Assembly: GCA_005406025.1 (NCBI GenBank)
Contig: BGZK01000284.1
Location: 310,001-374,000, forward strand
DNA: 64,000 nt
Direction: 5' to 3'
From: Eumeta japonica
Taxonomy: Eukaryota; Arthropoda; Insecta; Lepidoptera; Psychidae
Of this stretch, positions 24,601 to 36,050 are shown piece after piece. The position numbers were made by a program, and so were the translations under genes. The stretch's first letter is position 1. Each line of letters opens with the position of its first letter. The notes under the pieces are model-generated. The model was not told where the DNA came from and searched no databases. It saw only the letters and a program-made list of their open reading frames with translations.

Positions 24601-27600
24601 TATTAAAGTAAGATTTAATTTTAATTTTGTTGACAATGTTTACTTACATTTAAATAAAATAATTGTAAAAATTAAATAATAATACTTTCATTTTCAGTAA
24701 TATTAACAGAGCTATTGTTAAAAATTATTATATCATGTAAGAAATTACTATATAAGCGGTCATTAATTTATATCTTGTGGCCCTTTGAAATGTTATATTG
24801 TATCACCTAATATGAATTTCAACACACATCCGTTAACCCCAGACACGTAACTTTCCTTCCTAATTTCTATTTTTATTATTTAAATTAATGGCAATTTTGT
24901 TATCTAAAGAAAGTTACTAAATTGTAGAAATCAGGTTCAATCACATACTTACGCCGAGTTATGAATAGCGCTTTTGATAAGCACGCAAAGTATGGGTTTC
25001 GTCGTCAAGTTTATAAACAAATTTGGCAAGTTTTCAAAGATCTCCTTCTCAGTCAATCTTTTTTTTTCTGTTTGATAAAAGCTTGTCGAGGTTGTCAAGG
25101 TGATCTGAAAATTTATCGATTCACTCAACGTTTTTTCATGTTTGTCGAAACATTTCTAAAAAAATGTAGGCAAAAAACTTGGAGATTTTTTGCGTTCCAT
25201 TTGTTTTATCAGATAATTTATTTCGATAGTTTTATATTCACAAACAAAATTCGTTATTTTGCTTGCGACGTCTAATATTTTCGTAATTGTTTATTTTAAT
25301 ATTTTTTTATTTTAATTTTTACAACTACCATATTAAACACTATCCATGTTCTTAACTCAAAAGCTCTGTATGAGTTGAAATTAGTCATGTAACTTTATAA
25401 CGACCTATCAGGTAGTTGATGAAGGCTCAAATTTATGATTTTAGATGGCTCATACTTATTCCTAATTTAATACGCATTAGGAGTGAGTTTTATTTTGTTA
25501 TAGGCGTAATTAGGTTATGGTATAAGATCCTTTTTAGTATCGCCGTAACCTTCATGAAAATATTCAGTAGTAAGTAATGACTAGTCTGGGAGGTAGAGCG
25601 AAAAAGAGACGCGTTCGCATATTTTTATTCAAATTAAGATGATATTAATAGCATTAATAACCTTTGTAGAAGTAATAACAAATGATATCATGAACCTGCA
25701 TTCGGGTCACAAAATAGACAAAGTATTAGTACAATTTCTGAAAAAATATGCTATAACCTGGCCGGATAACAGCTACGAATAAAAAAAGAATATAAGTAGA
25801 ATAAATGGTTTTCGCGTGAAAAGGACTTAAAGAGATAGACGCTTTGAATTTCATAATTTGTGTATATGGAATATAGGCGAGCTAACTCAGCTTACCATGC
25901 TTGGAAAAAAAGTCTTCTTTGAACTGAACAATTTCTGTGCACAGGACTATAAGCTGTCTTCGTGCTATTAAATTAATTGTTGATTTAGTGAACGGTGATG
26001 ATCCAGTCGTCACCATATCTGGTCTTAGAATCGGATTTAGGGTATCATATCAGTAAATTGACCTAAAGACTTAGCTGTGCCGCCTATGCAGTCGAAAAAA
26101 TAAGAGATTTATCTGAATTTGAAGCTACAAGATTAGTTTATTTCGACTGTTTCAGATATCAGGTCAGGCGCCTTGCTCGCCGGACATGCCGCAGATTTTC
26201 ATAGAACTCTTTTGCTGCAGAAGAGGACCGTTGATTTCAAGCTTGTACTTTGTATATTTCTTAGAAGAACATTTAAGGAATTTGGTATCGTAACCTTGGC
26301 ATAAAAAATTTGTTAAATGCAAAAATGTTATATGATATATATTTTTTTCTATAACAACAAAATTTTTAATAATCACGTTTTCCACAATCTCATAATGAGA
26401 AGATAGAGCTTTCAGAAAACCATAGGTATTCCGCTATTTTTCGTAAATGAAGAGAGTATGTGGGGCGTTGACAAAAGATGGCACATACTTTTATATAGTT
26501 TTTTTCAATAGTCGTCCATTTTTAAGCAAATTCTAAAACTTATCCGTCTACAATATTTCATCACAGTGCAGTAGGAAGTTTGAAACTAGTTGGAAGTACA
26601 CTGAGTACATGACAACGTCTCGCTTAAAAGTTACAAAACTTGGACATGGGTGCAGTCGCGTACGAAGGCTAGCGGAGGAATAGTTTTTCTTCGCAGAAGA
26701 ATTATCAATTCGGGCGTAGCGCGAAAAGCTCCATCTCGCTGTGCAGACTCACTTTAGAGATTGCATTGCCGTATACAGATGTATTTTTTTAGTATTGTTT
26801 TATTCTGAGAGTTTGGGGGAAATTAATTAAAATATCGAATCAAATAATCTAAGTATTAATCGTAATGACAGTGCTTTTTTTCGTATTTCAATATAAATTT
26901 ATTTTATAGTGACATATCTCTCCAATGTACTCGTATATTTTTAGAAAGCACTAAGTATGCATAACGTAGCTCTTGAATATATTTAACATTTTTTATAAAA
27001 TGTAATCGCGCTTTATATCAATTTATACATTAATATAGTTGCTTGATTTGTTATACTTTTCACATTTTATTTTTCAGTATAAAGTATATATTTAGTTATT
27101 TTTGTGTTTTCTGACACTTTTTTAATCGAAAGATAGTGATTTCTACAATTTTTGAAATATTCATACCGCGCCAATATTTTTATATACAGTATTGTAGACT
27201 TGTTATCATTGTTTTTATCTATTCTACTTTTAAATTATCTGTTTTTTTTTTCATTTTTTTTAATAATTATTTAGTTTTTTATTAATTATTTATTTAGTTG
27301 GAATTCACGAAATTTGATTTTGGTTTGTGACATGGTTTTTCGAACATACGGAATACTTACAACTCCGTAATTTTAGTCCTCTACATACAATCAACTATTT
27401 TTGAGACTAAATTTTGGCATTTTTGATAACACTTGTCTTAGCATTTTTTTTTCAATATTGACACGTTTAATTAAAAAAGTCACAAACAAAAAAATAAATA
27501 AATTTATGCCGCTCTGAAACTTAAGAAATTAAATATAGAACATGGAAACATTGTCTCGATTTCAAATTACATTAAATTTGATAAATAGATTGCACTCAAT

Positions 27601-28190
27601 TTTCGCTAAACTATCTAAAATAAATGAAATTACCCTAGTCATTTCACGAACAGCCCGACTCCCGACAATCCCGCTACGCGAAGCGTACTAAAGGTAAAAA
27701 CCGCGCCGCGCTACAGCCTAACTACTAAATAATGTACGGCGCGTACCCCCGGGGGGCGCTAGTTTTACGGTCAGGGGCCCCTATATGACCGCGAATTCTC
27801 CTTTCACTTTTCGGGGGGCCAAATGTGTTGAATGATTTATATGAGATTTTTTCGGACGCCGTGCTGCAGGACCTCGGAAGCTGTTGAGCGGACGGACAGA
27901 ATTAAATAGAGATGAAGTTCTTTTTTCGATCGATATAACCACGGTACTTCAATTCGGCCATCTTCATATTTAAATTTATTTGGATATCATAAAAGAAATA
28001 TGTCGTTCATCATAGCTGTAAGAAATATTAAATATGTTTTTTTTTTTATTTGCACGTTTGCTATTTTAATATTTAAATCCAATTATGTCTATGTTTTTAA
28101 CTATATTAATTTAATTACAGTCCTAAACCTGGTTACGACTTTGATTACAATCCCATCACTAAAAAATGATGTCATGAAAGGACACTCACT
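21683..28190. other. AT-rich non-coding stretch with a GC-rich palindromic patch
   Basis: No gene that I can support. A 104-codon ORF at 24961-25275 is unrecognised and its composition looks random. A GC-rich patch at 27650-27860 contains several palindromes (see 27768-27791) and differs sharply from the very AT-rich sequence around it. Confidence 0.4.
27768..27791. repeat. nested inverted repeat in a GC-rich patch
   Basis: CGGTCA and TGACCG arms flank AGGGGCCCCT, itself a perfect 10-bp palindrome. Just upstream lie CCCCCGGGGGG and GTAC-GGCGC-GTAC. Such a cluster of self-complementary strings is exceptional in this window. It may be the core of an old element or a regulatory sequence. Confidence 0.5.
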
Positions 28191-28926
28191 TTTTAGGGTT
28201 CCGAATCAAAATGGCAAAAACGGAACCCTTATAGTTTCGTTATGACCGTCCGACCATATGTCATACCGTATGTCATAGGCATTTTATTCAAAAAACTACA
28301 AGACGCATATTGATGAAATTTATAACGTAGGTATCTTGTATAAGCCGCTACTTAGTTTAATGGTTAAATACCAACAATAAATATTTCTAGGAGGGCACTC
28401 CATATATATTATAGAAACTGAAAAAATGTTTTTTTCTTTAGAACCATTTTAAAGATTTTAAGCAATTTTTTCTAATTACGTTAATAATTTCAAAATTATT
28501 CGCTCCGAAGGAAGTAGAAATTGTGTTTCCCCTATATTTTTTCAACAGCATGTCCAAAAATATTACAAAAATAACAAAGGTAACGCTTATTAAATACTTT
28601 CAACGAAAATTATTTTAAATGTCGTCGCATGTATTGTTTCTGAGTTATTGCCGAAAAATTGCGTTTATCAACAAAAGGACGTAACTGCCATGAAGACACG
28701 CTCTAATGCTTATGCACTTTAGTTTACACTAGTTTAATATTAATTAGTGAAATATCTACTTATCTTTTTAGTTACAGGCGAATAAAATGCTTGTAACTGT
28801 TGTGTGCGGGAAACATGGAAAAAGTGTAACAACGTACTTTTTTCATCTATTATATATTTTTTTGTAATTATGGCTACGTAACCCTTTGATGAGCATGGTC
28901 CGATATGCCTTTGTCCAGTTTTTTCA
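28191..28926 (+). repeat. AGGGTTCCG-ended repeat, copy A
   Basis: The copy begins TTTTTAGGGTTCCGA followed by AAACGGAACCC, and ends near 28885 with GGCTACGTAACCCT, whose reverse complement also starts AGGGTT. So both ends carry short inverted AGGGTT(C/A)CG repeats. The body aligns over its length with the reverse complement of 32361-33134, including shared strings such as GAAATTTATAACGTAGGTATCTTGTATAAG with few changes. Similarity runs about 40 bases past the right terminal motif. It looks like a non-autonomous DNA element widespread in Lepidoptera. No coding capacity is visible. Confidence 0.65.
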
Positions 28927-29719
28927 TTGTTAGTTAGGACTATTAAATTTTGTTTAGGGCATGGAAATGAAAAACTTATACAAGTAACATGTATACAAAA
29001 ATTCGTAGTAAGTATTTATCAGTTAACCGCTAACTTTTTCTTGCGAATATTAGTATATAGTATAATATATTCATAGCAAATGTGACATATTTGATTCAAA
29101 ATTGAAAAACTCACAATTTTTCCTTTCTAGAGCATCAGTTAAAAACTACTGTAGGTGGTTTTAAGCTATTTCTAATATTAGAAAAATAAAAGTACGTTCA
29201 TTTCAATGTTTGTTACTAGGCAAACTGTAAACAAATTTTGTGTAAAGGTAGATCACTTCCTCGAATGAGATATGTAATAATTTATTATTTAGGAAATGTG
29301 AAATATTACTAAAATTGGCAATTCTCTTTCATTGACATCAATAGTCAAGTATGACCTAGAGTGGCATTGAGACCGCTATTGCAATTGTTAGCGAGACTGA
29401 AATCGCGCACGACAGGGGAAACGAAATTGACATCGAAGACATCGAATCAGAATGAGGACGAGAATTATTATTAAAAGATTTATTAGCGAGCATATTTAAA
29501 CCATTAAATAAGTATAATTGCTAAATTTATATTTACGTCTAATGAAGGGAAGCTGCAACCACTAGAATGTTATAAATACCTCATCGTACAGAAGCGCTGT
29601 AATAAAGACCAGTAAAACAGACAGACAACGCACAGCCTAAGTCGGTGGGTCTAGAAACATGTTTGAAGGAAGTTTCTTATATAACGCAAATGAGCGCAAA
29701 AAACGACTTTTGAAAATTT

Positions 29720-29970
29720 GTGCCTTGAGAGGGTTAAACAAGCGACGAAAGTTTGTACGAAAGTTCGTAATGCTTGAAGTTAGAAATATGGAAATTGGTG
29801 TTTACGCTTCTGTTTATAAGTAAGAGTCGTTTGTATTGATGTTTTTTTTTTGAAAATCCATTCCCCAGGGAGGTCAAATAAGGGTCGAAATTCGTATGGA
29901 AATCGCGTCACTTTTGAAGTTAAAAATGTGGAAGTTGGTATTTAGACTTCTGAAGCATTATAAAAGCAAT
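29720..29970 (+). repeat. diverged tandem repeat, about two units of roughly 150 bp
   Basis: Unit 1 contains GTTAAACAAGCGACGAAAGT, then CTTGAAGTTAGAAATATGG, AAATTGGTGTTTACGCTTCTG. Unit 2 contains GTCAAATAAGGGTCGAAATT, then TTTGAAGTTAAAAATGTGG, AAGTTGGTATTTAGACTTCTG. The order of motifs is the same, and the spacer carries CCCCAGGGAGGT. This resembles the internal subrepeat of dispersed lepidopteran elements. The ends are uncertain. Confidence 0.55.
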
Positions 29971-31430
29971 TCCTTGAAAACAAATCTAATTTATTTTAAG
30001 GTTGATACTCGTACATCAAAAAGAAAATATCGCGCACATAAAAATAAAAGTATTAAAAAAGCACAGAAACTGACAGGTAAAGATATGTAAAATATTTGTT
30101 TTACAACACTTGTAACGAAATAAAGTATTGAATCACAAACTTCAAATAATAATTAGACGTGATTTTTTCTAACTTATTTTTGTAAAATTTGCAATTAAAT
30201 AATTTATTGAAAAAAAAAAACATTTACTTGAACAAGAGATCGAACGGGCTTTCATAACAAGAAACCTGGTTTTATGTGACGCTAATTGGTAAACAAAATA
30301 TAGAGAATCGAACATTTCTACGAGAAATGTTACATTTTTAATTAGAGGAATATTACGCAAAAGAAAAGGTGTGCAAAAGGAAGTGAACTTGCGGAGCAGA
30401 TCACCCAAAAGCTTTTATGTTTGTGAAAAGTCGGCTGGTTCCGAAGATATTGCCAAAGGCGAAATCCCATCGAGCACACGGCTAGTAAACTACTAAGTCT
30501 GCGCATCTTTATGATGTAGATTTTTGTACACAATTACACTTGCGTATACGCTTAATAACTTATCAAAGTTGTAAATCCTACAATTTACGCTTGATGTTGA
30601 TACACGTAATTCTGCAATCGATTCTCATAATTTAGTGTCAATAATTAGGTATAGAACTGATTGTCAAAGTTGTTAACTTCGACATATACGGAGTCAGCCA
30701 TTAAGCTTAAATTCAAAACAAACAAATTTTTTTCCTGATTCTTTTTGACTTGATTGATACAAATCAATCCAGCGGTAAAATTGTAACAAAGGATCCTTAT
30801 CGGAAAATCAAAACCAACGAGGGAAGAAATTAATGAATTGGAAGGAAAGAATCAAAACTCTTCTTTTTCTTTTCAAAAAAAAAAAAATAAACTGTTGATT
30901 CCCGCATAATACTTCAATTAAGACTTATCTCCTTGTCTCTACTCCCCTCGGCAGAGTCTTATAAACGTAATAAATCTCCCCGTAACAAGAGCAGTTTTTA
31001 CGACCGCCCGATACGAGGCCGCCCAAAGAAAAAGATAACCTTTGTCTCCGGGAATTCCCCGTTCGGATCGTAATTTGAATTGTATTCTCAACGTGAAATA
31101 AGCCTATACTTAGTCCGACGTTCATGTCTCCTGTCTATATACTGATAGATATTATTTTTTGTTCCATATTAAGAAGGGCGTTCACATTTCTCTTTTGGTA
31201 GAATAAGACTTAGAAAAATTTATTCTCCCTTCTTTAACCTTATTTTTATAGTTTAAAATCCAGGAATTACTTGTCTTCTTTAGTTCAAATTCGGGTCGGA
31301 GAATGAAAACATCCTAAGAGAACCTATACGATTATAAGAAAAGGTTTGCTTGGGGTCTTCGATGAAGCTTTTAGGTCACATCGGATCAGCGTGGCAGTTA
31401 AGGCAAATACTCTTTTACTTTTATGAAACT

Positions 31431-31466
31431 ATTATCGTTCCAGCTATTATTCGTTAGAACGATAAT
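31431..31466. repeat. 10-bp-stem hairpin
   Basis: Arms ATTATCGTTC and GAACGATAAT are separated by 16 bases. They lie in AT-rich non-coding DNA, and no associated gene is seen. Confidence 0.5.
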
Positions 31467-32360
31467 GGTCTCATATAAAATTATTATTATGGATAATAGT
31501 TTTAAACGAGTTTGTACAAAGTACGATTCAATAATAAAAAGATGGTTCAATTGAAATATTTGACAATAGACAAGAAACGAAGATATTAAAAAAATATAGA
31601 ATGTACATAAAATAAATATAATGAAATGTCTAAAAACTTTTGCTCTTCAGACCAACTAGAAAAAATTTTTAACAGCTGAGACAAACCAAAATTACCATAT
31701 GTATAGGATAAATTTTATGTGATTTACATTTAATTAACTAGAATAAATATTTAAAAAAGATATAACGTAAACGAAAATACAGCCTTGTTGTCTTTCTGTA
31801 TGTTTTTCTCTTAATAACATAGTGCATCATGTGAAAACCGCTTGATATATCTTGATGAAATTTGGTACTAGATATACGTTGGAACAATACACTTGATAGT
31901 TTTATCTCCGTAATTACCTTTTTTTTATATTTTGCTACGGGCGCACATAGATGGCGTTGCAAATCACATACAAAAAGAAAAATGGAAATGGAATCAAGAA
32001 TATATTCTACTCCTAGTAGTGAAGCTGCAAGTGACAAATATGTCTGTTTTATTAGGATTATTAAACCTTTGTTTAAAAAAAAATAGAAAAAAATATGATT
32101 ATGTTGTCAAAATATTATATTATAACTTTACCTTCACGTATGTGTAGCTCGTTAAAGCGCCTAAAAGATTAATCCACAAAGATTAGGGTTGTCATTAATG
32201 CGAAAGGCGACAACCGCAAAAGAAAAATCTGAGATTTTGAAATGGCAATGACACTGAGGACAGGGCGTCTTATATAAAAATAGAAGGGACACACGTTTGT
32301 TTGACCAGTAAGCCGTTGTCGCTAGTTTTAAACGACAAACGCTTACTAACGACAATAAAA

Positions 32361-33134
32361 AAAGAAACTGGCCAAGAGCATGTCAGACCATGTTCATTAT
32401 AGGGTTCCGAAGCACTTATTACAAAGAAATACACTACACATGAAAAAAGTACATTGCGCTTTTTTTATGTTTCCCGCATAGAACAGTTATAAGCACTTTA
32501 GTCGCCTATAGCTAAAAAAATAAGGAGGTATGTTGACTAATATATACTATTAATATATATAATAAATACTACTAATGTAAACCAAAGTGCATCAGCAAAA
32601 TAGCGTATCATACGTCTTTTTTGTTAAGAACTGCAGTTTTTCGGTGATAACTCAAAAACAATATATTAGACCATGTTCAAAACATTTTTTTGTTGAAAGT
32701 ATTTATTAAGCGTTATCTTTGTTAGTTTTTTCACATTTTTTGGACATACGGTTTAGTCAATGAGGGAGAGAACCAATTTCTGTAAATTTTAGAGCGATTA
32801 TTGCCGAAATTATTCACGTAATTAAAAAAAAATTGATTTAGCACCTTTGAGTATTTTTAAAAGAACTGTTGAAATATGTGCAACACGTTGATATATGCTG
32901 AAAAAAATTTTTTTCAACTCCTGTTACATGCATGAAGTGCCTCCCTCTAGAAAAACTTATATTTTTACTTAACTTCCAAACTAAGTAGTGACTTATACAA
33001 GACACCTACACTACTAATTTCATCAATTTACATGTTATACTTTTTGAATAAAACTCCTGTGGCATACGGACGCACGGACAGACGGACATGACGAAGGGTT
33101 CCGTTTTTGCCATTTTGACTCGGAACCCTAAAAA
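32361..33134 (-). repeat. AGGGTTCCG-ended repeat, copy B (inverted relative to copy A)
   Basis: It reads on the minus strand from TTTTTAGGGTTCCGAGTC (33134) through GTCCGTCTGTCCGTGCGTCCG to CGGAACCCTATAATG near 32400, and on into flanking similarity with AACATGGTCTGACATGC. It is the inverted partner of 28191-28926, 3.4 kb away. The two copies differ by many substitutions and indels, so both are old. Confidence 0.65.
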
Positions 33135-35083
33135 TCGGGATTTGGCTGTATCGTGGACACGGCCGTGTATTTTACGTGAATACATGTACATAACGGATAA
33201 TATTCCCTATGAGCGAATTATGTGTATAATTGTTTTTTGAATACTATGAAGTAATTCGGATTTCGTGTAGTAGTGAAACTTGCACTAGCTGCTGCTAAAT
33301 GCGTCTTTTATAATTAAATGTATCTTTACTGATTGTGTAAATTCGCAAAAAATGATGACGTATTTCAAGTGTTATTTTGTAACCTATGAAATAAAGATAT
33401 TTTAAATTTGAATTGCACATAATCGATGTCTGTACAATCTAGCGTTGATATATAAGCAATCATGTGGCAAATTTATTATGCTCATCTGATGGGTCTGTCT
33501 GTTTGTCATTGTCATCTATAGGCTGTATGCTCCTTCTTCTCTCGCTAGCTAGACAGAATAACATTGTCTTATATTGCCTCTTTCCAGCTTGATAATTTTC
33601 CTACTTCTCACACTTTTGAGAACGTTGTGAACGTGTTTAAATTGGTTTCCGCAGTGAAAGACAATCCAAAGGAAGTGCTTGTATGAAAATTTTAAGGTAG
33701 ATAGATAAAATTTGAAATTGCAGTTACAAATTTATTACTTGTATCCAAAATTCAGATATATCTCATCCTATCATTTCCGATTGGTATAAGTCCTAACTCT
33801 TAAAACTAGATACCAGTTTTGTCCGCGTCTACCACAGCTTTTACTGCACACGAGGATGTTTATGTAAAATATCCAGTTACATTCCATTTATTTCGACAAA
33901 ACGTATTGTTTTTATTTTTCTTCTTTCTAATAGGAGGTGCTTATTTTCAAAGCTCACTATCAGCTTTCAATCGATGTATACTTGAGTAGCGATTGCCTGC
34001 AATTTTCAATACAGTTACGGAATCACAATGTTTCGTTTAACTTCGAAGAGTCTCGTAGTGCATCTTCTGAGTTCACAGCCGCTTAACTGGATTTGCAAAT
34101 CGACTTTGCAAGCGATCGGCACCAGGATGTCCTTTACCATCTTCATTATTACGACCAACAAAAAAAACATTTATTTCATATGTTAGTACGGTGCTATAAA
34201 TTATCATCAATTCAGTGGGATTAGTAAGCTTATGCCTCGAATATTTATAGTCTTTTTTCAGTTAATAATATTTAACAAAATTTGCTACAAAAATCAGAAC
34301 GATACAAATGTCTATATTTTGAGGTTAAAATTTTGAGGGTAAAATTCTCAATAAATGTCTTTTGCGTCAATCCGTCATTACAAACGTTACTTTCCATCCA
34401 AACTCATATCTATTTAACAAAATAGTGTATCTTGATTGTAATTCATTTTGATTGGTAATGATCTCATTTTGAAACTTACATCGCATTTAGTCCATTTCGG
34501 AAATTTTCTACATTAATTGGCGACCGAATCGCATGTTTTTTAACAACTTTAAAAATGCTTTTGCAACAAATGATAAGCATTATCTTGGTTCTCTAATTAC
34601 AATTAAATATTAGAAACTGATCTTTGTAGCGATAAAGCAAAGCTTGAAACTATGTTTTTTTTTGTGTACCATTTATTTTATTATTAATTTCCAATTAATC
34701 AACCAAGATGACTTATGGTCCAACATCATACTGCTTAGAAATTTCCACCCAAAAATAAATATCCTTATAAGACGATGATTGTGAAAATAATTCTTCTTAG
34801 ACCAGTTACAGATAAGGCTCCAGAGAACTACAAAACTTTTCGTCTGATATTTATATCTACAGACAAGGCGTTTAAACGTCTGCCAAGAAGTATAATATGG
34901 CGAGCATTTGGGACGTATAGAGTAACGTTTCGATGTGTACTTATTATTAGAGGCATGTACAACGACGCTCAGACTTGTACCAGACGCAGCAAGATTATCC
35001 GATTGTCTCAATATCGTTGGTACCGGATATCATTCTGAAGTATTTGACTACACAAACACAAATGGAGATTCGATAAAACCTAA
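33135..35083. other. non-coding stretch
   Basis: No gene that I can support. ORFs at 34673-35186 on both strands lie beyond the end of the mariner homology and match nothing I recognise. They may include the scrambled 3' part of that element. Confidence 0.35.
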
Positions 35084-35680
35084 AGCAAAGTCAGGGCTAT
35101 GTAATGGATGCGTTAACACTTCCCAACCAAACTCTTTCAGTATTTGCCGAGTGACTAAAAATGTGTGTGGTCTGGCTTTATCATGATGAAAGACCACAAC
35201 CTTTCTCTCATCAATCCTGGCCTTTTTTTCCTACTTCTTGCTTGAATCTCATTGATGGTTTTGATCGGCAGTAAAAGCTCAATCGCAAATGAGTACACAA
35301 TTCATTAGATTTTCTTCAGTGAGATCGTGTGAGATCGAAGTATCGAGCTTTTTTCTATATCCAGCTTTTTTTTTTAAATTAGTCAAAACTATTTTAGGGT
35401 CAATCTGCAGCTCTTCAGCTATGTCCTAAGAACTAATATGCCGATCTTGCTCTACTATTACCAAAGTGCCATCGACTTTGTCCGCAACAGGTCGACCAAA
35501 GTGAGGTTCATCTTTGACATCAAAATTACCGGATTGAAAACGCTTGAACCAATTTTGTACTACTCTCACCGACACTGCTCCATAAACAACATTTTTTTTT
35601 TCGTTGATTGTGTCGCATTTTTTTCCTTTTTTGCAATAAAACTTCACAATGTATCGAATTTCTACGTTATAATAAATCAT
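35084..35680 (-). pseudogene. mariner transposase remnant
   Basis: From the ATG at 35680 the minus strand gives the mariner DNA-binding region: IRYIVKFYCKKGKK, then VSVRVVQNWFKRFQSGNFDV and DEPHFGRPVADKVD. After an in-frame stop following DRHISS it continues DIAEELQIDPKIVLTNL, the second helix-turn-helix, then KKLDTSISHDLTEENLMN. The segment that would carry the first catalytic aspartate (the TGDEKW area) has been deleted. The reading then jumps, with a frame change, to FHHDKARPHTFLVTRQILKE (second aspartate) and HSPDFA (third aspartate, D34D spacing region). The normal C-terminus is lost. Length and order fit a ~345-residue mariner with a deletion of roughly 250 bases. Terminal repeats were not found. 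Confidence 0.85.
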
Positions 35681-35689
35681 TTTGGTGGG

Positions 35690-36050
35690 CAGAAATTGGG
35701 TACGCTGGCGTGTTGCTGGTTGAGGGGCTGCTAACGACAGTTGTCATCGTGTGATGCGTGTGATCATCATGTCAGGGCATTATCCGCGGCTGATGGCTTA
35801 TCGTGTTCTGCGAGTTACGAAGCGAGTGGTCTTACTTGACGTAGAACTCTGGTCAATTCGTTCGTGGTCGGGTTCGGACACGGCGCATTCTGTTTTGGAG
35901 GCGATACTCTTAACCACTGACACTGGCATCAAACGTCGGTCGGCCGTAAGGCCACAACGGCGAAAGCAGCACGCAAGAGAAATAATGCGCATGCTGAGTT
36001 TGGCAGTTGGAGTTACAACACGAGAAAAAAATGATAGAACTGTCTAAAGG
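35690..36050. other. GC-rich block of unknown nature
   Basis: It is distinctly richer in G+C than its flanks and open for 64-98 codons on both strands. Neither translation resembles a known family to me. It starts right next to the mariner remnant and may belong to an older insertion. Confidence 0.3.

Larger units (their letters stand above)
28927..32360. other. non-coding stretch with a diverged tandem repeat and a hairpin
   Basis: No gene that I can support. Besides the features listed separately at 29720-29970 and 31431-31466, the region 31780-31960 contains 'TTGATGAAATTTGGTACTAGATATACG', a phrase common in lepidopteran dispersed repeats. That suggests another old repeat copy here. Confidence 0.35.

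Noticed and set aside
24961..25275. 104-codon plus-strand ORF
   Set aside because: Rich in Phe and Lys from T- and A-runs. No domain, no splice or start context, no known relative.
29720..29970. CRISPR-like repeat array
   Set aside because: Only about two diverged ~150-bp units with no spacers; it is an ordinary repeat of an insect genome.
34673..35186. ORFs on both strands beyond the mariner remnant
   Set aside because: No match to the expected mariner C-terminus; likely random frames in degraded sequence.
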